Below, piece after piece: positions 1-8,279 of a stretch of 64,000 bases of DNA (position 1 is its first letter; every line of letters starts with the position of its first letter). The position numbers and the translations under genes were made by a program. The notes beneath the pieces were generated by a model. That model saw only the letters and a program-made list of their open reading frames with translations, was not told where the DNA came from and made no database searches. The stretch is taken from the NCBI GenBank assembly GCA_022822785.1, contig JAJEAL010000145.1, positions 1-64,000 on the forward strand, in the 5' to 3' direction. The stretch comes from Candidatus Poribacteria bacterium (GTDB lineage Bacteria > Poribacteria > WGA-4E > PCPOR2b).

Positions 1-160
1 CCTCAGCAGTCAACGTCACCGAACCACCGGGCGCGACGGTTGTGCCGGACAGAGGGCTTACCACGCTTATCGTCCAATCTGCGGAGGCATCCGCACACCA
101 CAAAACGGTGAACGCAATTAAGAGTAAAACTAAAGATAAAACGATCTTTGTTGTTTTCAT
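1..160 (-). CDS. Secreted protein, N-terminal part only (runs off the left edge)
   Basis: The ATG sits at 160 on the minus strand and is preceded by a good ribosome binding site (GGAAGGA, about 7 bases upstream). The first codons give Met-Lys-Thr-Thr-Lys followed by a leucine-rich hydrophobic stretch and an Ala-Asp-Ala-Ser-Ala-Asp junction, which is a classical Sec signal peptide. The remaining visible residues (Trp-Thr-Ile-Ser-Val-Val, then Gly/Pro/Thr-rich beta-type sequence) look like the start of an Ig-like or other beta-sandwich domain. The frame is open to the window edge, so function cannot be assigned. Confidence 0.7.
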   Translation of the reverse strand, partial: MKTTKIVLSLVLLLIAFTVLWCADASADWTISVVSPLSGTTVAPGGSVTLTAE

Positions 161-577
161 TTATCACTGTCCTTCCCGATTATTACTACAACCGCGACAA
201 TAACGAAAAGCGTGTAAAATCTTTTCATAGTTTGTAAGTTTCTTTTTAATAGAATACGTTGATATTCCCGTTGATATTCCGTTGGGAAATTCCCTACAAA
301 AACAGATATGCTATTCTACGGTGTTAATTTATAAGCGTCCCTTGTCGAAAACTCAGTGGTGGCTTGGGTTTCAGCCGTTGTGCCCAAAGTTTGTTGATTT
401 GATGCGTGATTTTTTACTAACAAGGACATTGAACCATTTTCCATTTGGGATGGACGGATGTAAATCCCGATTTTTCGGGACATCCCCGACGCTCTAGCCA
501 ATGTTTATCGGCGTTTGAGGAACAATGGTCTAGTTATCATCGCTTTCTTTTTCCAAAAAAATAATAATAAAAAAGCC
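161..577. other. Intergenic stretch without a supported gene
   Basis: No open frame here has a ribosome binding site or recognisable protein. It contains a copy of the interspersed palindrome TCCCGATTTTTCGGGA at 465-480 and is A/T-rich near 545-575, just before the promoter of the recombinase gene. Confidence 0.6.
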
Positions 578-607
578 TTGACAACACCTGTTTTAATTCG
601 ATAGAAT
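578..607 (+). promoter_or_regulatory. Sigma70-type promoter of the recombinase gene
   Basis: TTGACA at 578-583 and TAGAAT at 602-607 are separated by 18 bases. This leaves a leader of about 45 bases before the ATG at 658. The fit to consensus is good. Confidence 0.7.
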
Positions 608-657
608 AGCATTTCAGTAGAAATTTAGAATTACGGACTCAGAATGGAGGAAAGATC

Positions 658-1575
658 ATGAATGCATCAACTTGGAATCAAGTCATTATCAGCGATGAAA
701 CGGAGGAGTTAGTGAATGCTAGTATCGCGCCGAGTACCGTTGAGACGTATCGGTTCGCAATGGAACAGTTAGAAAAATGGTTGGATGGACGCACACTGAG
801 CGATAACCTACTTGCAACTTATATCACGGCGTTGTATCAAGACGGAAAGTCGCCGGCGACAATCGGTAAAATTGTCGCTGCGGTCAAATGGACGGTAAAA
901 AATCAAGGTGTGGGAGCAAAGAACCTCTCCTTTGAGATTACGGAAAAGGCACTCGCTGGCATTCGGCGTAAGGGCAAGGGCAGAGGACGGGGACAGGTGG
1001 ATGGCATAACCTGGGAGGAGGTCGATCAGATTTGCGCGCTTGCTGAAGCGGAGGGAACTATCGCTGGACTGAGAGATTCGGCGATGATTAGATTGATGAG
1101 CGATTGCCTGTTACGAATCAGTGAAGCAGTCGCGATAGATGTAGCGGATGTCAATAGTGGATTGAGGATTCGTCAGTCAAAGACCAACCCGGGTACGGCG
1201 GGCATCCCCGATGTGACACTGTATATCGGTGAGCCCACGCAGGAGGCGATAAAACGGTATTGTGAAGCGGGAAATATCACAGAAGGTCCACTCTTTCGGT
1301 GGGTTCGTCGTGGTGATCACATCGCTGATGGCAGGCTAACGATTGATGGCGTGAGAAAAATTATCAAGCGCAGGGCACGTGCAGCGGGTATCGAAGGCAA
1401 AATTTCCGGACACTCCCTGCGTATCGGCTCTGCGATATCGCTCGCCCAAGCGGGGGCGTCCGTTGTGAATATGCAGGTTGCGGGTCGATGGAAATCACCT
1501 CAAATGCCGGCGCATTATGCGCGTGCAGAATTAATAGAACAAGGCGCGATTGCCCGGTTCAAGTACGGGAAATGA
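658..1575 (+). CDS. Tyrosine recombinase (phage integrase family)
   Basis: 305 residues, normal for a simple tyrosine recombinase. Residues 20-105 form the SAM-like core-binding domain and 115-305 the catalytic domain. Visible active-site residues are Arg153 (LLRISEA), Lys175 (RQSKTN), His252 and Arg255 (HSLR), Trp278 (GRWKS, at the His/Trp position) and the nucleophile Tyr287 (PAHYAR). The start is set by GGAGG a few bases upstream of the ATG at 658. It would carry out site-specific DNA strand exchange through a 3'-phosphotyrosine intermediate. No phage or plasmid genes, excisionase or obvious att site are adjacent, so it is a lone integrase or the remnant of an element. Two palindromes follow directly. 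Confidence 0.93.
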   Translation: MNASTWNQVIISDETEELVNASIAPSTVETYRFAMEQLEKWLDGRTLSDNLLATYITALYQDGKSPATIGKIVAAVKWTVKNQGVGAKNLSFEITEKALAGIRRKGKGRGRGQVDGITWEEVDQICALAEAEGTIAGLRDSAMIRLMSDCLLRISEAVAIDVADVNSGLRIRQSKTNPGTAGIPDVTLYIGEPTQEAIKRYCEAGNITEGPLFRWVRRGDHIADGRLTIDGVRKIIKRRARAAGIEGKISGHSLRIGSAISLAQAGASVVNMQVAGRWKSPQMPAHYARAELIEQGAIARFKYGK

Positions 1576-1579
1576 CACT

Positions 1580-1607
1580 GTAGGGAACAACAATCGTTGT
1601 TCCCTAC
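1580..1607 (+). terminator. Strong hairpin just after the recombinase gene
   Basis: Arms GTAGGGAACAAC (1580-1591) and GTTGTTCCCTAC (1596-1607) pair perfectly over 12 bases around an AATC loop, five bases after the stop codon. There is no T-run, so it may be a transcript-end hairpin or a recombination-site or repeat hairpin. A second near-perfect palindrome lies at 1641-1660 (GGGACGGAGATCTCCGTTCC). Confidence 0.5.
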
Positions 1608-1666
1608 GAAGCAGGGCATCGAACCTCTTATATTTCGTAGGGGACGGAGATCTCCGTTCCATTTGT

Positions 1667-1686
1667 AAAATGTCAACACGCCCTAG
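1667..1686. repeat. Shared 20-mer repeat, copy 1
   Basis: AAAATGTCAACACGCCCTAG occurs identically at 30335-30354. A diverged inverted copy lies near 4027-4047 and a weaker one near 60837. It may be the end of a worn-out insertion element. Confidence 0.5.
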
Positions 1687-1729
1687 CAACTCGGGTGAAT
1701 ATAAGCCGTTGAGTGCACCGTTGTTACCT

Positions 1730-2827
1730 TTAGAGCCTATAGAACGCACGAGCGTTCTCCGCCATGATGTTCCGCTTCAACTTTGGAGGGAGATTCGTCG
1801 GTAGGGTATGATCCGGTGAATCGAAGTCCCAGTGAGGATAGTCGGTGGCAAACATCAACCTCTCATCCGCGTTGATATGTTGGAGTAGCTGTTGAAAGTA
1901 CTCCGGTTTGGGCGGTTCCTCGATCGGCTGTGTCGTCATCCAGAAATGGTCACGGATGTACTCTGACGGCAACCGTTTGAGATAAGGCACTTCATCGCGC
2001 AGCTTCTTCCACGCGCGGTCGAGCCGCCACATCAGCGGTGGGAGCCAGGCAAAGCCGCCCTCAATCAGAGCCACCTTGAGCGTGGGAAAATGCTCGAAAA
2101 CGCCCTCGCAAACCAGACTGGTCACCTGTGTCTGAAACGCCTGCGTCATGCCAGTGTGATCCTCGATGTAATGAGCGGGTTTACCGACAGCGGTAATCGG
2201 ACCGACGCCAACGCCGGTGAAGTGAATCCCAATCGGCAGGTCATGGCTCACGGCAGTCTCGTACATCTCCCAGTATTTGCGCCGTCCCAACGGCTCCATT
2301 GTGCGTGCGAGCAGCAATATTTGGACAAATCTTGAATCTTTGGCGAGCCGATTAATCTCTTGCGATGCGAACTTACTATCGTCACAGACGACGATCATCG
2401 ACGCACGAAGCCTCGGGTCTGGATCCAGCCACTCATCGACCTGCCAATCGTTGACCGCCCGTGCAAACGCCGCAGCGTACTCCAGATTGGGCATCTCGCA
2501 GACAGGGGTCAGACAGTTCAGGATGCCGTACTCAATGTCCCACAAATCGAGCAATTGTTCCTGAAGGAAGTTTAGATCCGAGCCCGGACGGTTACCGGAA
2601 GGGGTCCAGGCGTCGTAACGCGCGCCGTAGGGCATACCGCGCGGTACATACCCACCCACACGATCGGGCGCCCCCAGCATCTGATGATGCCGGCGCCAAC
2701 GCTCGGAGAGATACGGATACAATACCGTCTCTGAAGACAGGGTGTTATGTATATCACAATCGATAACAGGGAATTTCCGTCGGGTTCGTTCCTTCTCGTC
2801 TCCCTTAAATGTCTTCGTCTCTTCCAT
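1730..2827 (-). CDS. Amidohydrolase family (TIM-barrel, metal dependent) protein
   Basis: 365 residues resembling the amidohydrolase-2 / ACMS-decarboxylase-like group of metal-dependent hydrolases and decarboxylases. Visible ligands are Asp-X-His in VIDCDIH near the N terminus, a mid-barrel His in IGIHFTG, ALIEGGFAW on a late strand, and the catalytic Asp in FATDYPHWDFD. The start has AGGGAG 10 bases upstream. It lies 16 bases downstream of the Gfo/Idh oxidoreductase gene on the same strand, so the two are probably cotranscribed and act on a common, unknown small substrate. The reaction cannot be told from sequence. Confidence 0.87.
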   Translation of the reverse strand: MEETKTFKGDEKERTRRKFPVIDCDIHNTLSSETVLYPYLSERWRRHHQMLGAPDRVGGYVPRGMPYGARYDAWTPSGNRPGSDLNFLQEQLLDLWDIEYGILNCLTPVCEMPNLEYAAAFARAVNDWQVDEWLDPDPRLRASMIVVCDDSKFASQEINRLAKDSRFVQILLLARTMEPLGRRKYWEMYETAVSHDLPIGIHFTGVGVGPITAVGKPAHYIEDHTGMTQAFQTQVTSLVCEGVFEHFPTLKVALIEGGFAWLPPLMWRLDRAWKKLRDEVPYLKRLPSEYIRDHFWMTTQPIEEPPKPEYFQQLLQHINADERLMFATDYPHWDFDSPDHTLPTNLPPKLKRNIMAENARAFYRL

Positions 2828-2843
2828 TTTTATGCACTCCCTT

Positions 2844-3863
2844 TTACATCTCTACTGCCTTGCCCGTCGCCGCGGATTCGAAGATCGCATCAATCGTCCG
2901 CATCTGGTTGATGCTATTCTCCGGCGGTATTCGGTGCGGCTGCCCCGTCTCAAGGCAGTCACACAGATGCGCAAGCTGATTCGTGAATTGATGGATCGGT
3001 TCAAAGTTGATGAGCTCCGTTCCGTCCGGGGTACGGTGTTCCAGATCTACAGACCGATTCTCGTTGTTCCAAGCGATTTCTATTCGGAGCATTCCCCCGC
3101 TCCCACAGATCTCAACGTACTGTGCGGTCGCCGTATTGAACCCAACAGAAATCTGAGCCGTACGGTCGTTTGGAAAGACGAGCAGTATATACATAGCGTC
3201 ATCAACCTCTAAGCCCGGCTGTGAGGAAGCAAAGACTCGAATCGGATCCGCGCTAAACATAAACCGCGCCTGATGGATACAGTAACAGGCGAGGTCATAG
3301 ACGCTACCGCCGCCCTTTGCCTTGTTGAAGCGCCAATTGTTCTCCGGTTTCCGCGTTTCCGGACCGGCACCGCTGCCGCCCGAACAGAACGTACTGCGAA
3401 TGGTCAATACATCACCGATCGCGCCCGAATCCGCCAACTCCTTCGCTTTGAGGTGCATCGGGTGATGGCGGAATTTAAACGCTTCAGCAAGCAGGATACC
3501 GTTCTCTTCCGCCGCAGCGACCATCTGTCTTGCTTCAGCCGCATTGTTGGTGAACGGCTTTTCGCACAGGATGGCCCGCACTTTTCGGGATTTGGCAATC
3601 TGAATCCCCGTTTCAGCGTGGACTGCGCCCCAGTTACAGAGGATGGCGATATCCAAGTTTGCGTCCTCAAGCATATCGTCCAAGTCGAGGTATCGGTTAG
3701 GAACGCCAAACTGTTCGCCATAATTATCTAACGCGTCCTGCGAAACGTCGCAGATAGCGGAAAGGTCAGCACCGTCGAGTGCTTGACAGGCGGTGCCGTG
3801 CGCCCGCGCAATACCACCGCTCCCAACGAGCCCCACGCGGTAAGTCTTTGAATAATTCGACAT
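2844..3863 (-). CDS. Gfo/Idh/MocA family oxidoreductase
   Basis: 339 residues. The N-terminal Rossmann fold begins YRVGLVGSGGIA, the NAD(P)-binding glycine motif. The family EKP motif with its catalytic-region lysine is in LCEKPFTN near residue 100, followed by the alpha/beta dimerisation domain. Members oxidise or reduce hydroxyl groups of sugars, inositols and related compounds. It is the first gene of a two-gene unit with the amidohydrolase downstream, suggesting a small catabolic module. Two other members of the family occur in the window (42484 and 48362) and they are not close copies. Confidence 0.92.
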   Translation of the reverse strand: MSNYSKTYRVGLVGSGGIARAHGTACQALDGADLSAICDVSQDALDNYGEQFGVPNRYLDLDDMLEDANLDIAILCNWGAVHAETGIQIAKSRKVRAILCEKPFTNNAAEARQMVAAAEENGILLAEAFKFRHHPMHLKAKELADSGAIGDVLTIRSTFCSGGSGAGPETRKPENNWRFNKAKGGGSVYDLACYCIHQARFMFSADPIRVFASSQPGLEVDDAMYILLVFPNDRTAQISVGFNTATAQYVEICGSGGMLRIEIAWNNENRSVDLEHRTPDGTELINFEPIHQFTNQLAHLCDCLETGQPHRIPPENSINQMRTIDAIFESAATGKAVEM

Positions 3864-4146
3864 AGTTACACCTCAGTATGTTTAGTTTTGAATGTACACG
3901 AGAAATGTAGCGGAGATCCCTCCGTCGTTGTAAAATCAATTTGGGTTGTAGTTGCGATTTCGCAACCATGCATCCACTATGGAAGCTCCTCCACAATTTG
4001 AGCCGCCAAGGAAGCGGTAGCATTATCTTAGGGCGTGTTGATATTTTGATGTTAGCAATTCAGAAAACGGCCCCTCTATCTGCCACAATCTATTAAATAA
4101 CAATAGCACCTGTAGGTCGAGATTCACATCTCAAGAAAACACCTCA
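3864..4146. other. Intergenic stretch without a supported gene
   Basis: Open frames here have no binding site or recognisable product. A diverged inverted copy of the AAAATGTCAACACGCCCTA repeat lies at about 4027-4047. Confidence 0.5.
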
Positions 4147-4270
4147 GTTTGTAGTAGCGCAATTCATTGCGCGTCAGATACCAACGACGTTGCGCTAAGG
4201 TATCTGGCTCAATTCACCAAACACGACTGCGTGACACAACGGGTATTCGATAAATCGTCCTACTACAAAC
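4147..4270. repeat. MITE-like element with 11-bp terminal inverted repeats
   Basis: GTTTGTAGTAG at 4147-4157 and its exact inverse CTACTACAAAC at 4260-4270 bound a 124-bp non-coding element. Inside are GCGCAATTCATTGCGC, itself palindromic, and further short inverted repeats. A partial copy of the left end lies at 53757. Confidence 0.65.
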
Positions 4271-4383
4271 CTAAAGCTTGTTGTTGAAAAACGGAACCGC
4301 TATTGTGGTTGATAAGGATTTGCCTGTAACCGTTCAACCCAACCTATTGTCAAATGTCAACAGATCTTAGCGACTTAGAGTGG

Positions 4384-5256
4384 TTATTCGGAATCATGTA
4401 GTTCCACCTCTTCAAACTTTCCATCAGTAGATTTTCTGGTCAAGATACGAATCCCACCGAAGCCTAGTGTGCCTCCTGTGGCAAAACAATACTCGAAAAG
4501 CAGGATATCTTCAATACCATCGCCATTAAAGTCAGCCCGTACTGCTTCTACTAACTGTTGTCCCATCCCATGGGGTTCTACAATCGTCAAAAAGTTTTGC
4601 CGTACCATTTTCACCACGAGTACGTCCTTTATTACCTTACTTTGATATGTCGCATTCAACTCCATCCTTTCTAGTTCATCAACACTAGGAAAGAACGAGA
4701 AGGGAAGCAGCTCAAGGTCAATTACTCCCACTTTGGGATTCGAGATAAAACTTTCTTGTGAAACAGTTGCAGCTTGAAGCACCCTTAGTAATCCACAGTT
4801 ATGGTCAAACCGTATTGAACTTTTCACGTTGGAGTTTGGTAGGCTGGGGTAATAACCTCGTTCGAATGCAGCTTCGTACTCTCTACATGTACGTACAAAG
4901 ATTTGTTCGTCTTTTGCGTTAATTAGTGTTACCCCATCAATATAGTCGTTCTTTTCGCTATAAATAGGCAAGTCTCGCAATGCCTCAATATTGGCTTTGG
5001 TGATAGACTTTACTTCAGTGCCATCAGCGAACTTTATACTCTCGCTCAACTCAAAGGTGAGTTCTTCCGGCTTTACGGGGGATGCATTCACCGGCCCCGG
5101 AGGCTTTTCGGTTACAATCTCCTTGCTGTTCAGATCCGTTTCAGTCTGCTGTGATGACGACTTGATATTTTTCTCACAGCCCAAGACAAAAACTATAAAA
5201 AACATCATGAACAAGCAACCAATTTCCATACATAAGCATCTCTGTCTGAATCCCAC
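4384..5256 (-). CDS. Lipoprotein of unknown function, paralogue of the next gene
   Basis: 290 residues. An N-terminal hydrophobic segment ends in the lipobox Val-Leu-Gly-Cys, so it should be a lipid-anchored envelope protein. Near the C terminus ADFNGDGIEDILL matches the calcium-binding Asp-X-Asn-X-Asp-X-X-Asp loop of FG-GAP/dockerin-like repeats. The start is a GTG: the aligned paralogue at 6323 has ATG at the same place, and both have a purine-rich site 8-9 bases upstream. I do not recognise the family. The two genes are similar over their whole length, so one arose by tandem duplication. Confidence 0.8.
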   Translation of the reverse strand: MGFRQRCLCMEIGCLFMMFFIVFVLGCEKNIKSSSQQTETDLNSKEIVTEKPPGPVNASPVKPEELTFELSESIKFADGTEVKSITKANIEALRDLPIYSEKNDYIDGVTLINAKDEQIFVRTCREYEAAFERGYYPSLPNSNVKSSIRFDHNCGLLRVLQAATVSQESFISNPKVGVIDLELLPFSFFPSVDELERMELNATYQSKVIKDVLVVKMVRQNFLTIVEPHGMGQQLVEAVRADFNGDGIEDILLFEYCFATGGTLGFGGIRILTRKSTDGKFEEVELHDSE

Positions 5257-5468
5257 GATATATCCCCTTTTCCTTTATAATACTAATTCCAACAAAGAAT
5301 AACGCATTGTTGAAACGTGAAGAAAACTCACGCTTGTCAACTCATGAACGAATGAATCCTTGAACCGTTGGCCCCCTTGTCGAAACCCCTTGTTTTCTGT
5401 CGGAATCGTGTGACAAAATTATTTGGAAACGGTATTATGACCTTCAAATCCGCCTTAGTCCCAACCGG

Positions 5469-6323
5469 TCATTCCGAATCATCCGGTTCTACCTTTTCAA
5501 ACTTCTCATCCGTTGAATTTCGAGTCAAAATGATAAGATTGTAGGTGCGGTATGTACCCTGTGTGGCATGGACCGCCTCGGAGAGCAGGAGATCTTCAAT
5601 GCCGTCGCTATTAAAGTCAGCGCGCGCCACTTCAGTCAAATGTTGCCTCAGTCCGTCGTCCTCGCAGATGAGCCGGTTATCACCTCTGTCCGTCACCTTG
5701 AGTAGCCCCTGATTCGCCCGATCTTGATATGTCACATTCTCAATGTTATACCCGTATGTCTGCTCAAAATCGGTCAGGACAGGAAACAACGAAAGGGGGA
5801 GCAATTCTAAATCAAACACTTCCTCGTCAGAAGTTGGGAGGAAACTTTGTTGTGGGATTGTTGCTTTCTCAAGTAAGTTGAGGGTTCCACATGGATACTT
5901 GAACCACGATGCCATTGAGATGTCGTAAGTTGAGGAGGGGTAGTAGCCATCCTCAATCGCAGCATCATATTCTCTACACGTACGCACATGGATTTTTTTC
6001 TCGTGTCTGCTCTTTGTTTTTCTGCTCCTTGTCAGTGTTACGCCATCCGTTTTGTTCCCGCCCATATCAATAGGTCGATCTCTAAGGGCTTCAATATCCG
6101 CTTTGGTGATAGACTTTACTTCGGTGCCATCGGCGAATACTATACTCCTGACCAGTTCAAAGGTGAGTTCTCCCGGCTTTACGGAGGTCCCATCTGCCGG
6201 TGCCGGAGTCGTTTTCGCTTCCTCCGTCTCGCTACGTCCCTCACAACTCAGGACAAAAACTATACCAAACACCACAAACAAGAAGCCTATTCTCATACAT
6301 AAGCATCTTTGCCTAAGTCCCAT
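5469..6323 (-). CDS. Lipoprotein of unknown function, paralogue of the previous gene
   Basis: 284 residues. The ATG is preceded by AAAGGAG. Hydrophobic signal followed by lipobox Val-Leu-Ser-Cys at about residue 27, then the same segments as its neighbour: ELTFELVRSIVFADGTEVKS, VRTCREYDAAIEDGYYPS and the calcium-loop motif ADFNSDGIEDLLL near residue 240. The 212-base gap to the downstream copy contains no gene. Probably an outer-membrane or periplasm-facing lipoprotein; function unknown. Confidence 0.8.
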   Translation of the reverse strand: MGLRQRCLCMRIGFLFVVFGIVFVLSCEGRSETEEAKTTPAPADGTSVKPGELTFELVRSIVFADGTEVKSITKADIEALRDRPIDMGGNKTDGVTLTRSRKTKSRHEKKIHVRTCREYDAAIEDGYYPSSTYDISMASWFKYPCGTLNLLEKATIPQQSFLPTSDEEVFDLELLPLSLFPVLTDFEQTYGYNIENVTYQDRANQGLLKVTDRGDNRLICEDDGLRQHLTEVARADFNSDGIEDLLLSEAVHATQGTYRTYNLIILTRNSTDEKFEKVEPDDSE

Positions 6324-6379
6324 GATACTACTCCTTTTTCGTCTACAGTTGAAATCAACCTTAGGGTCATTTAATTCTC

Positions 6380-6478
6380 CTGTAGTTCGATCTCCCGGTT
6401 GAGGCTACGGCGGGGCAAGTCGCTTTGGATCCCGATTTATCGGGGATGCCCCGCCTACGGCTGGCTGCATAAGTCCTG
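6380..6478. repeat. Interspersed palindromic element with TCCCGATTTATCGGGGA core, copy 1
   Basis: A stretch reading TTCGATCTCCCGGTTGAGGC, then a GGCGGGGCAAGT segment, then ATCCCGATTTATCGGGGATG is repeated with few changes at 48040-48130. It ends in CTGCATAAGTCCT, which matches the terminal repeat of the 47632 element. Cores of the same palindrome also occur near 465, 47690 and 53805. Confidence 0.6.
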
Positions 6479-6490
6479 CTACAGTTGAAA

Positions 6491-7912
6491 TCAACCTCCA
6501 TCCATTGGACGATACGGATCGATAAAACGATTCTCCGCATCCTTGTGCCGCGGTGGGGGCAGGGCATCGACTTTACCGCGCAACCTTGCAAGTGCTTCAG
6601 CATAGGCGGGGGTGTCAATCAGATTGTTACATTCATCGGGATCGCTCGATAAATCGAACAACTGTTCGGGCCAACCGGCATCGTTATCGAATCGAAAATA
6701 CTTCAGGTCATCCTGCTTGACCATCACAGACGGACCATTATGAACACGCCAGAGTTCGCTGTAGACCGTGTTCTGCCAATCATCGGTACTCCCGTCGATG
6801 AGCGGCACCAACGAGCGGCCATCAAGTTCGTCGGGAGCAGGGATGTCAACTAAGTCGCATAGCGTCGGGAACAGGTCTACCAACGATACATTTTGTTCGA
6901 TAACCTGCGGCTCACGTCCGAACCGTTTCGGATTCCAGATAGAAAACGGCACACGCGCCGACGCATCAAAGAAACTCTGTTTCTCCCACACCCCTTTCGT
7001 GCCAAGCATCTCGCCGTGGTCCGAGAGAAATACAATGATGAAATCGTCGAGGACGTTGAGGTGTTCCAATTTCTCGATTACACGACCAAACTGCTGGTCC
7101 ATCCAGTCGATCATGCCGTAGTAGGCGGCGGTAGCACGGTGCGCCTGACGGTGCGTCACATCCTCACCAAAGCGGACTCTGAAGAAATCGCTGCACTCAA
7201 ATTTATCGTTCGGATCCTCAATGATTGGCTCGACACGCTGCATGTAATAGGTGAACAGGTCAAGCGGACACTGATACGGATAGTGTGGGCACCATAAGCT
7301 CACCGCCATGCACAACGGATTCGGTGTGTACCGGTCATAGGAGGCGTCCACAAAATACTCCTCAAGGAACAGTAGAGCACCATCTACAGCGTACTGATCG
7401 TGGAGCATCCAGTATCCCATTCCCGGTTGCGCATCCCGAATCTCTTGGATAACCTTGTTCTGTTTAGAACCGGCCCCCGGCTCTCGCTGAAATTGGGCGG
7501 TGTGTTCATCATTAACGGCTGGATAAGGGTAGCCGTTATCACCCACAATGTCCCGACCAACCCGTTCTCGCCAACCGTGCATGACATCCTTGCCGACAAA
7601 GTGCATCTTTCCCGCCGCACACGAGTAGTAGCCGTAGTTGCCCAGATGCCCCGGAATGGTTCGCACCTCGGTAGGCATCGGATCGCCGAAGTTGAGGCTG
7701 CCACAGTTCCGCGGATAGAGGCCGGAGATAAAGCTCTGCCGTGCCGGCACACAGATAGGCGAGGGCGTGTACGCATTCCGAAAGTAAGTCCCCTCGTTGA
7801 TAAAGCGATCCAACGTAGGCGTACGGACCTGTCGATCGCCTTCAATAGGCAAAACATCAGGACGATGTTCGTCGTTGATTAACAGCAGCACATGGGGTTT
7901 TTGCTGAGACAT
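6491..7912 (-). CDS. Type I sulfatase (formylglycine-dependent)
   Basis: 473 residues, alkaline-phosphatase superfamily fold. The sulfatase signature Cys-X-Pro-X-Arg is present as CVPARQS with Cys54 the residue converted to formylglycine, followed by FISGLYP. N-terminal metal-binding residues lie in LLLINDEHRPD and the later site in LSDHGEMLG. No signal peptide is visible, so either it is cytoplasmic or the substrate is imported. It hydrolyses sulfate esters; the substrate cannot be inferred. Maturation needs a formylglycine-generating or anaerobic maturase enzyme that is not in this window. Confidence 0.94.
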   Translation of the reverse strand: MSQQKPHVLLLINDEHRPDVLPIEGDRQVRTPTLDRFINEGTYFRNAYTPSPICVPARQSFISGLYPRNCGSLNFGDPMPTEVRTIPGHLGNYGYYSCAAGKMHFVGKDVMHGWRERVGRDIVGDNGYPYPAVNDEHTAQFQREPGAGSKQNKVIQEIRDAQPGMGYWMLHDQYAVDGALLFLEEYFVDASYDRYTPNPLCMAVSLWCPHYPYQCPLDLFTYYMQRVEPIIEDPNDKFECSDFFRVRFGEDVTHRQAHRATAAYYGMIDWMDQQFGRVIEKLEHLNVLDDFIIVFLSDHGEMLGTKGVWEKQSFFDASARVPFSIWNPKRFGREPQVIEQNVSLVDLFPTLCDLVDIPAPDELDGRSLVPLIDGSTDDWQNTVYSELWRVHNGPSVMVKQDDLKYFRFDNDAGWPEQLFDLSSDPDECNNLIDTPAYAEALARLRGKVDALPPPRHKDAENRFIDPYRPMDGG

Positions 7913-7934
7913 ATCGTTCCTTAATTAAAAGGTT

Positions 7935-8020
7935 TAGCTCATATTAGGAAATAGTTCAACAGAAACCGAGTTTTGAAAAAAAACTCGGTTTCTCTGTGTG
8001 CTTTGCACTTTCTTTTAACC
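7935..8020. repeat. Hairpin MITE family A, copy 1
   Basis: The core hairpin has arms AGAAACCGAGTTTT and AAAACTCGGTTTCT (7961-7994). It is flanked by the family left end (AGCTCATATTAGGAAATAG) and right end (TCTTTTAACC). It lies directly upstream of the sulfatase start, in the region where its promoter should be. Confidence 0.75.
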
Positions 8021-8040
8021 TAACGCAAGTTGCTAATTGT

Positions 8041-8228
8041 CACACCCGCTCGGCTTGGATAGACATATCCAAGTCTCGGACTCTCCCCAATAAGATCGGG
8101 ACAGGCGGAACGGAGCCATCTTTGTAAATATGCAGTGGATTTGTCAATCCACTGCGAGCAGTAAGTGATTCAATGTAGCTTGCATTCGTTCGGTTTGCTA
8201 CGTTTTCTATAACTCGCAACTTAGGTTA
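8041..8228. repeat. Composite palindromic repeat family C, copy 1
   Basis: Contains CTTGGATAGACATATCCAAG, a segment ending GGCGGAACGGAGCC, and the palindrome GCAGTGGATTTGTCAATCCACTGC-like core at 8132-8155, followed by GCTTGCATTCGTTCGGTTTG. The same blocks recur at 30355-30575, but there the first two are in reversed order with one inverted. No coding capacity. Confidence 0.65.
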
Positions 8229-8279
8229 ACATAAGCCAACGCTTTTGCCAGTTTAGGCGATAACCCGGGTTAAGCGCGT

